Origin: Kribbella albertanoniae
GTDB taxonomy: Bacteria > Actinomycetota > Actinomycetes > Propionibacteriales > Kribbellaceae
NCBI RefSeq assembly: GCF_004348455.1
Contig: NZ_SMKA01000044.1
Coordinates: 1-39,468, forward strand
Direction of reading: 5' to 3'
Length of the DNA stretch: 39,468 bases
Shown: piece after piece, positions 33,756 through 39,468 of the stretch
Layout of the letters: each line of letters opens with the position of its first letter
Numbering within the stretch: position 1 is the stretch's first letter
Notes under the pieces: generated by a model
What the model saw: the letters and a program-made list of their open reading frames with translations, nothing else
Database searches by the model: none
What the model was told of the DNA's origin: nothing
Program-made: the position numbers and the translations under genes

Positions 33756-34436
33756 ATGTCCAAGAAGATTTTCTTGCGGGCCGGCGCGATTGTTGCGGCG
33801 TCCACGCTGGTGCTGGCCGGTGCGTCCGGTTCCGCGTCGGCTCATGTCACCGTGTCGTCGCCCGATGCCAAGCCCGGTGGGTACGCGAAGCTCGTCTTCC
33901 GGGTGCCGACCGAATCCGACACCACGACCACTACCAAGCTGGTCGTTTCGCTGCCGAAGGATCATCCGTTCGCGCATGTCGGTGCGCAGGTGAAGGATGG
34001 TTGGAAGGTCGAGAAGACCACCGAGAAGCTGGCTGCGCCGGTGAAGGTCGGTGATGTCACGCTGTCCGAGGCGATCACCACGGTGACCTGGACCGCGTTG
34101 AAGGGTGGGATTCCGGCGAACGACTTCGACGAGTTCGGGCTGTCGGTCGGGCGGTTGCCTGAGAAGGTGGACTCGCTGAACTTCCCGGCTGTCCAGACCT
34201 ACAGCGACGGTGAGGTGGTCAAGTGGGACGCCCCGCGGACCGAGGGTGCCGAGGCGCCCGAGCACCCCGCGCCGGTGCTGAAGCTGGCCGCTGCGATCAC
34301 GCCGGTCGCTGCGGCCACCGATACCGAGAAGGGTTCGTCCGATCCGCTGGCTCGTGGTCTCGGCGGCGCGGGCCTGCTGCTCGGGCTGATCGGGCTCGGC
34401 CTCGGGCTGCGGCCGCGCAAGAAGGTGCAGTCGTAG
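33756..34436 (+). CDS. ycnI: YcnI-family (DUF1775) copper-binding protein
   Basis: The 226-residue protein has a signal peptide predicted to be cut at ASA|H, leaving a His at the mature N-terminus (HVTVSSPDAKPGGYA). In YcnI this N-terminal His helps bind Cu(II) outside the cell. The cupredoxin-like DUF1775 domain runs to about residue 155 (KLVFRVPTESDTTTTTKLVV, PANDFDEFGLSVG). An Ala/Pro linker and a C-terminal membrane helix (GLLLGLIGLGLGLRPRKK) anchor it. The gene lies directly before copC and copD, as in many Gram-positive bacteria where this trio handles copper uptake. An inverted repeat covers its leader. Confidence 0.92.
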   Translation: MSKKIFLRAGAIVAASTLVLAGASGSASAHVTVSSPDAKPGGYAKLVFRVPTESDTTTTTKLVVSLPKDHPFAHVGAQVKDGWKVEKTTEKLAAPVKVGDVTLSEAITTVTWTALKGGIPANDFDEFGLSVGRLPEKVDSLNFPAVQTYSDGEVVKWDAPRTEGAEAPEHPAPVLKLAAAITPVAAATDTEKGSSDPLARGLGGAGLLLGLIGLGLGLRPRKKVQS

Positions 34437-34438
34437 TC

Positions 34439-34951
34439 GTGCGCCGTCTCACCGCTCTCCTCGTCGTGTCGCTGCTGGCCCTGGTGGTCTCCACCGGGCC
34501 GGCGGCGGCGCACGCCAAACTCGAGTCGATGACACCGGCCGACGGTTCCTCGATGCCCGCCCCGCCGACCAAGGTCGTGCTCACCTTCAACGAGCCGGTC
34601 GGCAGCAACGGCACCCAGATCCAGGTCAAGTCCCCGGCCGGCGTGAACGTTGCCACCGGCAACCCCCAGGTCCTGGACAAAACCGTCACCCAGCCAGTCG
34701 GCGCCATGATCGAAGCCGGCCGCTACCAGGTAGAAGCCCGCGTGGTCTCCGCCGACGGCCACCCCATCACCGTCAGTGCCGGCTTCACCATCACCCACGC
34801 CGGCCACGCCCCCGACGCACCCCCGGTAGACCCCACCACCAACCAACCGCCCAACAACTCCAACACAGTCACAGTCGTGGCGATGTGCCTGGTGATGCTG
34901 GTCGTCGTAGCCCTCGCCATTGTGATCGTCCGCCGCCGCCCAGCCCGATGA
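34439..34951 (+). CDS. copC: CopC-domain copper-binding protein
   Basis: GTG at 34439 lies two bases after the ycnI stop. The 170-residue protein has a signal peptide cut at AAA|H, giving an N-terminal His (HAKLESMTPADGSSM), and ends the domain with RVVSADGHPITVSAGFTI. Both are typical of CopC/YobA proteins, where the N-terminal His and the DGHP residues bind Cu(II). A Pro/Asn-rich linker and a C-terminal membrane helix (VVAMCLVMLVVVALAIVIV) follow. It would pass copper to CopD, whose gene overlaps its stop by four bases. The second half of the gene is unusually C-rich on this strand. Confidence 0.92.
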   Translation: MRRLTALLVVSLLALVVSTGPAAAHAKLESMTPADGSSMPAPPTKVVLTFNEPVGSNGTQIQVKSPAGVNVATGNPQVLDKTVTQPVGAMIEAGRYQVEARVVSADGHPITVSAGFTITHAGHAPDAPPVDPTTNQPPNNSNTVTVVAMCLVMLVVVALAIVIVRRRPAR

Positions 34952-36018
34952 ACCACAACACAGAACCCCGACCTGGAGGGCAGGCTCCTGCGACGTCTCC
35001 TCCCTCCAATGTCCCTTCGGATCCGGAGGCGGTGGGGGTGCAATCGCGTGGCGCGCACCTGAGGGTGGTCGCCGGAGGGATTGCGGCAGGGGTCGTCGTA
35101 CTGGTGGTTGCTTTGGTGCTTGCGGGTGGGGCTCCGGAACGGGCTCCTGAGGGTTTGCTGGGGGCTGGGTTGCCTTTGGGGTGGTCGGTTCCGGGGTTTC
35201 GGTTGCTGGCTGATGGCGCGGCGATCTGGGTGGCGAGCGCCGTACTGACTGCTGTTTTGTTGCTTCCGGCAAGTGATGTGGTGCGGGCTTGTCAGGATGC
35301 CGCGATCGCGGCCGGCGTCTGGGCCGTGGCGAGCATCGGCGGACTGATCGCGTCAGCCGCGGTCATCCTCGGGATCCCCGTCTCATATCTCGCCGACCAT
35401 GCATCAATGGCCGGGGAGCTGATCCAAGTACGCGCACTCGCGATCTCCGTCGTACTGACCGCAGTCCTGGCCGTCGTCCTCAGCGGCGTGCGAACCGTCC
35501 GTGGCGCCCGCATCGCGCTCGGGCTGACCGCGCTGGCGCTCATCCCGCCCTTGCTGACCGGCCACGGCGCGATCGAGCGAGCGACGATCTGGTCGGTCAC
35601 AGCTACCACCTCGCTCGTCCTGCACGTGTTCGCGGCAACCGCGTGGATCGGCGGACTGTTCGCCGTACTGCGCTATGCCCGCACCCGCGCCGCCGTCGAA
35701 CGGTTCAGCACCCTCGCCCTCGCCTGCGCCATCACCATCGGCCTCACCGGACTACTCACAGCCGAGATCCACCTAGGCGGCCGGGACGACGGCTGGGGCT
35801 TGATCACCCAATGGGTGACGACCGGGTACGGCGCTCTCGTCTTCGCCAAGGCGATTGCCTTCGCAGCGCTCGTCTTCGTGGGTTGGCGGCACAGGCAATC
35901 CACCTTGCCGACGTTAGCCACGGGCAACCCCGCCGCATTCCGACGACTAGCGGTAGGCGAACTGATCCTGATGGCAGCCACCGTCGGCCTCGCCGTTGCC
36001 CTCTCGCGCACCCCTTGA
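34948..36018 (+). CDS. copD: CopD-domain copper import membrane protein
   Basis: ATG at 34948 overlaps the copC stop as ATGA. The 356-residue protein has a hydrophilic N-terminus of about 38 residues and about eight membrane helices; the CopD domain lies in the second half (LVLHVFAATAWIGGLFAVL, with conserved His and Trp, and HLGGRDDGWGLITQWVTTGYGAL). CopD proteins are thought to bring copper across the membrane after CopC. The gene shows an abrupt change of base composition near 35285: G/T-rich before, C-rich after. It contains one TTA codon (near 35917). Confidence 0.9.
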   Translation: MNHNTEPRPGGQAPATSPPSNVPSDPEAVGVQSRGAHLRVVAGGIAAGVVVLVVALVLAGGAPERAPEGLLGAGLPLGWSVPGFRLLADGAAIWVASAVLTAVLLLPASDVVRACQDAAIAAGVWAVASIGGLIASAAVILGIPVSYLADHASMAGELIQVRALAISVVLTAVLAVVLSGVRTVRGARIALGLTALALIPPLLTGHGAIERATIWSVTATTSLVLHVFAATAWIGGLFAVLRYARTRAAVERFSTLALACAITIGLTGLLTAEIHLGGRDDGWGLITQWVTTGYGALVFAKAIAFAALVFVGWRHRQSTLPTLATGNPAAFRRLAVGELILMAATVGLAVALSRTP

Positions 36019-36064
36019 CCCGCGGACTCGGTGATATGTCAACAGATGTCCGTACACTGGTCCG

Positions 36065-36571
36065 ATGACGGAACCACGCTGGCTGGACGCGCGCGAGGCG
36101 CAGCTGTGGCAGGCGTACCGTGACACGCAGCGTGAGTTGAACCGGGTCCTGGAAGGCCGGCTGATCAGCAACTCCGGCCTGTCCGGAGCCGACTACGCCC
36201 TGCTACACCCGCTTTCCATCGCCGAGGGTGGCGTCCTGCGGACCCGCGATCTCGGCCGCTCGGTCGGGTGGGAGCGGAGCCGGCTGTCGCACCAGGTCAG
36301 CCGGATGGAGAAGCGCGGGCTGGTCAGCCGCGAGGAATGTACGTCGGATGCCCGAGGCTCGATGGTCCGCCTGACCGACCTCGGCCGGAAGGCCGTCGAA
36401 GCGGCCGCGCCGGATCACGTCGCGGCAGTCCGGACGTACTTCTTCGACCACCTGAGCATCGACGAGCAGCAGCAGCTCACCACACTGTTCGAGCGCGTCC
36501 TGCAGGGCATCCCCACCCCGGCCTGCCCAGCCGCGGAGTGCGAAGACCCCGCCATCGACTGCACCGAATAA
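36065..36571 (+). CDS. MarR-family transcriptional regulator with Cys-containing tail
   Basis: The 168-residue protein has the MarR plan: an N-terminal dimerisation helix, a winged HTH at about 40-105 (GGVLRTRDLGRSVGWERSRL, LSHQVSRMEKRGLVSREE, then the wing around SDARGSMVRLTDLG) and C-terminal dimerisation helices. It ends with a short tail holding three Cys residues (TPACPAAECEDPAIDC) that could bind a metal or sense oxidants. The gene follows copD by 46 bases in the same direction, so it may report on copper and control this cluster; no evidence beyond position supports that. An imperfect dyad (GATATGT/ACAGATGTC) lies just before its start. Confidence 0.88.
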   Translation: MTEPRWLDAREAQLWQAYRDTQRELNRVLEGRLISNSGLSGADYALLHPLSIAEGGVLRTRDLGRSVGWERSRLSHQVSRMEKRGLVSREECTSDARGSMVRLTDLGRKAVEAAAPDHVAAVRTYFFDHLSIDEQQQLTTLFERVLQGIPTPACPAAECEDPAIDCTE

Positions 36572-36585
36572 GCGGCTCACCCGGA

Positions 36586-36620
36586 TGGGGGAAGCGAGGG
36601 GATCCCCCGTCTGGGGGAAG
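36586..36620 (+). repeat. Direct repeat upstream of the discoidin-GH13 gene
   Basis: TGGGGGAAG occurs at 36586-36594 and again at 36612-36620, 26 bases apart, with a GGGGATCCCC palindrome between. A -35-like TTGACG follows at 36624. The layout suits a regulator binding upstream of the promoter of the gene at 36695. Confidence 0.4.
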
Positions 36621-36694
36621 AGTTTGACGTGCGTTGAACAGGGTGCGACGGGTATGCGCCCGTGCGACGGTTGCCGGGCACGGAGGGAGTGCTC

Positions 36695-38923
36695 ATGCGG
36701 AGAATCGCCGCCCTGGTTCTGGCAGGTGTTATCGGTACGACGGCTCTGGTCGTCCCCGCGGAAGGTGTCTCGGTCGGAGGTGCTGCGCCGAATCAGACGG
36801 TGCGGAATCTCGCGGTCGGAGCCACTGCGACCGCGAGTGACAGTCTCACCAAGTTCGAGCCTGGGAAGGCGATCGACGGCAACAGTTCGACGTACTGGGC
36901 CGCCTCGAACGGCGCGCTGCCGAAGTGGTTGCGGGTGGACCTCGGTCGCGTTCGTCAGCTGACGTCGGTCGAGCAGAGTTTCAAGGATGTGGACACCCAT
37001 TCGTTCCTGATCGAAGGGAGCGTCGACGGGAACGGCTGGACGGCGTTGCTGGATCGGCGTGCGGGTGCTCGCGGTCACGTGTTCACGCAGGCGGTGACCG
37101 GTTCCTATCGGTATGTGCGGTTGACGGTCACTGGTTCGGTCGCCGGTCGCTGGGCCGGCAGTAGCGAGTTCGCCGTCAACGGGTACGACGACGAGCCGCG
37201 CAATCTCGCTCGTGGTGTGTCGGCCACGTCGTCCTCACTCGGCCCCGGCTACGAACCGTTCAAGGCGGTCGACGGCGACCCCGCGACGTACTGGGGTGCG
37301 GAGAAGCCGGATCTGCCGCAGTGGCTGATGCTTGACCTGGGCAACGATATTGCGGTCAGCCGGATCGAGCAGTCGTTCGTCGACAACGACCGCTGGAAGT
37401 TCCGGGTCGAGGGGTCGCGCGACAAGAGCAGCTGGCAAACCCTGATGGACAAGGACGAAACCGGCCGCGTCTTCGGGCAGGATGTCACTGGCACCTATCG
37501 CTACATCAAACTCACTGTGCTCGGTAGCGGCGCCGGGCACTGGGCCTGCAGTCAGGAGCTCAAGGTCTTCGGCTCCGGTGAACCGGTGACGACCAAGTGG
37601 TGGGAGGACCGCTCGGGCGTGATGCGGTTCTACCCGATCTGGCAGCAGCTTCGGCTGGATGCGATCACCGCCCAGCTCGATTCCCTGAAGGCTCGGGGGT
37701 TCCGCGCGATCGAGCTCTCACCGGTCAACGACGGCGACCGCGATCTCTGGGCCGGTCTGCCGGTGATGGACCTCTACAAGATCGACCCGGAGATCGGCAC
37801 CATGCAGGACTTCGAGGAACTGCTGGCGGCTGCTCATGCACGTGGGTTGAAGGTCATCATCTTCACGAATCCCGGCTACGCGTCGGTCAACTCGCCGTAC
37901 TTCCAGAAGGCCGAGGACGACTTCCGTAACGGTGTCGAGAGTGCCGAGCGTTCCTGGTTCGACATCCGCAAGCAGCCGGGGGAGTACCCGGAGAAGTGGC
38001 ACTACAGCGAGCGTGCGCAGGGCTACTACTGGGGGACGTGGGACAAGAAGGCGCCGTCGTTCAACTACTCGAGTCAGGCCTGGCTCGACAAGGCCCGGCA
38101 CTACCTACGATTCTGGATGGACAAGGGCGTCGACGGGATCGCGCTCGATGCGCCGAACGTCTACCACACCTCGACCGTCGAGAAGAACAACTACGCGATC
38201 ACCGACGTACTCCGGAACTACGACCCGTTCATGAACGGCGAAGGTGTCCGCGAGCCCGGGTACATCTACGACTGGCACTACAACAGCCTGCAGGACTACC
38301 AGATCACCCAGTGGGGTATCCCGCCGGGCCAGGGGAGCAGCGCGATCCTCAGCGCCATCGACTCGGGTGATCCGAGCGGTCTCGAGGACACGCTGAAGAA
38401 CTACCGCGACCTGATGGTGAACGCCGGCGGCATCACCCAGACCGCGCCGAACTGGGGCCGGGTGAACTATCCGGTCGAACCCAGGCTGCTGGAGATCGCG
38501 ATGCTCACCTCGATGGGCACCCTGTTCTACCTGCACAACGACTACTACACGATCCTCCCGCACGAGCAGGAGATCCCCGATTGGACGCCGGAGCAGCGCG
38601 CGATGCTCGACAAGCTGATGCGCGCGCAGAACGCCTCGCCGGCGCTGGCGCCGCTGGGTCTGCGCGTCCGGATCCCGACCAACGACGACCACAAGTACTA
38701 CGCCTACAAACGCCTCAACAAGGACGGTACGGCGAAGGCCCTGGTGCTGCTCAACTTCCGCAACACCGCCCAGACCATCACGGTCGACCTGACCGGCACC
38801 GGCATCGCCTCCTCCCAGACCCCGACAGATCTCGTCGAATCCAAACCAGCCCCGCCCATCACAGGCTCGACGTACCAGGTCCACCTCCCCGCCTTCGGCT
38901 TCACAATCCTCTCGGTGCAGTAG
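36695..38923 (+). CDS. Secreted two-discoidin, GH13-like glycoside hydrolase
   Basis: ATG at 36695 has GGAGGGAG five bases upstream. The 742-residue product has a signal peptide (about 1-24) and two tandem F5/8-type C (discoidin/CBM32) domains, at about 35-170 and 171-298 (ATASDSLTKFEPGKAIDGN and SSLGPGYEPFKAVDGDPATY), which bind carbohydrates. From about 300 comes an alpha-amylase-type barrel (FYPIWQQLRLDAITAQLDSL, LSPVNDGDRDLWAGLPVMDL) and a C-terminal beta domain. The active site is odd: region I reads KVIIFTNPGY, lacking the usual Asp and Asn-His; the nucleophile strand is GIALDAPNVYH with Asp485 but Ala483 where Arg is invariant; Glu516 may be the acid. It may be an altered enzyme or a carbohydrate-binding protein. 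Confidence 0.85.
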   Translation: MRRIAALVLAGVIGTTALVVPAEGVSVGGAAPNQTVRNLAVGATATASDSLTKFEPGKAIDGNSSTYWAASNGALPKWLRVDLGRVRQLTSVEQSFKDVDTHSFLIEGSVDGNGWTALLDRRAGARGHVFTQAVTGSYRYVRLTVTGSVAGRWAGSSEFAVNGYDDEPRNLARGVSATSSSLGPGYEPFKAVDGDPATYWGAEKPDLPQWLMLDLGNDIAVSRIEQSFVDNDRWKFRVEGSRDKSSWQTLMDKDETGRVFGQDVTGTYRYIKLTVLGSGAGHWACSQELKVFGSGEPVTTKWWEDRSGVMRFYPIWQQLRLDAITAQLDSLKARGFRAIELSPVNDGDRDLWAGLPVMDLYKIDPEIGTMQDFEELLAAAHARGLKVIIFTNPGYASVNSPYFQKAEDDFRNGVESAERSWFDIRKQPGEYPEKWHYSERAQGYYWGTWDKKAPSFNYSSQAWLDKARHYLRFWMDKGVDGIALDAPNVYHTSTVEKNNYAITDVLRNYDPFMNGEGVREPGYIYDWHYNSLQDYQITQWGIPPGQGSSAILSAIDSGDPSGLEDTLKNYRDLMVNAGGITQTAPNWGRVNYPVEPRLLEIAMLTSMGTLFYLHNDYYTILPHEQEIPDWTPEQRAMLDKLMRAQNASPALAPLGLRVRIPTNDDHKYYAYKRLNKDGTAKALVLLNFRNTAQTITVDLTGTGIASSQTPTDLVESKPAPPITGSTYQVHLPAFGFTILSVQ

Positions 38924-38963
38924 CCGGCTGGGCGGTCGGCCGAAATTTGAACGGATAACCCCC

Positions 38964-39012
38964 GAAATGGTCCCTTCTCCCCTGAAAATTCGAGGGGAGA
39001 AGGGGCCATTTC
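38964..39012 (+). terminator. 20-bp stem-loop after the discoidin-GH13 gene
   Basis: Bases 38964-38983 (GAAATGGTCCC...) pair with 38993-39012 over 20 bp with a single G-T wobble, around a nine-base loop. It begins 41 bases after the stop. Similar short sequences (AACGGATAACCCCC and AATGGATACCCC) flank the stem as direct repeats, so it may be a dispersed palindromic repeat as well as a transcript end. Confidence 0.65.
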
Positions 39013-39144
39013 AATGGATACCCCTCCAGATGACAGTGGGCGAGGTGGATCCCCGGTTCGCTCAGGGAGGCGGATCCTCCCGACAAGCCGGCCCAGGTGG
39101 TGCGGGTCCCCCCGGACCGGTCTGGGGAGGAAAGTCGGCGCCGA

Positions 39145-39178
39145 GTGAACCCACTGTGCGCTCGCCCGCTGGGTTCAC
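39145..39178. repeat. Inverted repeat GTGAACCCA/TGGGTTCAC
   Basis: Nine bases at 39145-39153 are inverted perfectly at 39170-39178, 16 bases apart. It may be a hairpin or two operator halves. Confidence 0.5.
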
Positions 39179-39324
39179 CTTGCTGCCGCTACTTGAGTGG
39201 GGCGAGTGTGTCGCTGGACTTCGATTTCCGGGGGCAAGGTCCGTTCAGTCGATGGAACGGGGCCTGGGCGGGCGCGTTGAGTGGGTTCAGTGTGCAGGGC
39301 ATGGTGCGACTGCAGCGACGCTGT

Positions 39325-39362
39325 CCGGTGGATTTTCGTCACCGGTGACGAAAATCCACCGG
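39325..39362. repeat. 38-bp perfect palindrome
   Basis: The left half reads CCGGTGGATTTTCGTCACC and the right half is its exact reverse complement, centred on ACCGGT. As RNA it would form a 17-bp stem. No U-run follows. It could be a terminator for a gene beyond the window, a binding site, or a palindromic repeat element. Confidence 0.85.
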
Positions 39363-39435
39363 CTAACGCGAAGTCCACGATCCGACCGCATCCGCGGCCC
39401 CGCGTGGGGTGGTGACGGGGAGTGATAGGGGTGGG

Positions 39436-39448
39436 GTGTCTCAGACAC
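39436..39448. promoter_or_regulatory. Short dyad GTGTCT-C-AGACAC
   Basis: A perfect 6+1+6 dyad 20 bases from the window end. It has the form of a small operator, but the gene it would control is outside the window. Confidence 0.3.
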
Positions 39449-39468
39449 GCCGTTACGGAGAGCAGTCG

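Larger units (their letters stand above)
38924..39468. other. 545-bp gene-free end with palindromes
   Basis: Open frames here run through long palindromes and show no protein-like pattern, so I call no gene. The stretch holds a 20-bp stem (38964-39012), a 9-bp inverted repeat (39145-39178), a 38-bp perfect palindrome (39325-39362) and a short dyad at 39436-39448. Confidence 0.6.

Noticed and set aside
38967..39425. Possible 152-residue gene at the window end
   Set aside because: It runs through a 20-bp stem and a 38-bp palindrome, lacks a ribosome binding site and has low-complexity composition.

Overview
The window is high-GC DNA from an actinomycete. Evidence for this includes many GTG starts, 4-nt ATGA/GTGA gene overlaps, a WXG100 protein, a Tad pilus cluster with BTAD and SigE-family regulators, a monomeric isocitrate dehydrogenase and YcnI/CopC/CopD copper genes. 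The gene mix and protein style suggest Propionibacteriales, most likely Kribbella or a close relative. That genus call is inference from general familiarity; no search was run.

Region 1 (1-10237) looks like a type VII secretion (ESX/WXG100) accessory and cargo neighbourhood. It opens with the 3' end of an FtsK/SpoIIIE (EccC-like) ATPase overlapping a membrane-anchored PQQ-type beta-propeller. Next come a small lipoprotein on the other strand, a second, polytopic beta-propeller clearly paralogous to the first, a WXG-like small protein and a 629-residue protein of unknown function in one run. An NHL-type propeller lipoprotein, a genuine WXG100 protein, a secreted protein and a second small lipoprotein follow on the minus strand.

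Region 2 (10446-19245) is a Tad/Flp pilus operon: SAF/CpaB-like protein, TadZ-like protein, TadA ATPase, TadB, TadC, Flp pilin, three prepilin-like TadE/TadG proteins and a 900-residue membrane protein combining LysM with a winged-helix/BTAD regulator. No prepilin peptidase and no TadD are present. A GAF-LuxR regulator follows.

Region 3 (20296-26582, all minus) holds a eukaryote/archaeal-type prolyl-tRNA synthetase and a tight four-gene operon of an MHS-family organic-acid symporter, OmpR-type response regulator, histidine kinase and TAXI-type solute-binding lipoprotein. This looks like a self-contained sense-and-import unit. A small conserved hypothetical lies upstream.

Region 4 (26583-32193, minus) holds monomeric NADP-isocitrate dehydrogenase with a strong UUCG terminator whose sequence is repeated 233 bp away, a pentapeptide-repeat protein, a ROK protein lacking the zinc motif, and an ECF sigma factor of the SigE family overlapping a single-pass membrane protein.

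Region 5 (32271-39468, plus) holds an alpha/beta hydrolase, a copper-handling group (His/Met-rich membrane protein, YcnI, CopC, CopD, then a MarR regulator with a Cys-containing tail), and a secreted two-discoidin GH13-like protein with a degenerate active site. The last 545 bp have no credible gene but carry several strong palindromes. Intergenic palindromes are a recurring feature of the window, as are abrupt changes in synonymous-codon style inside some genes.
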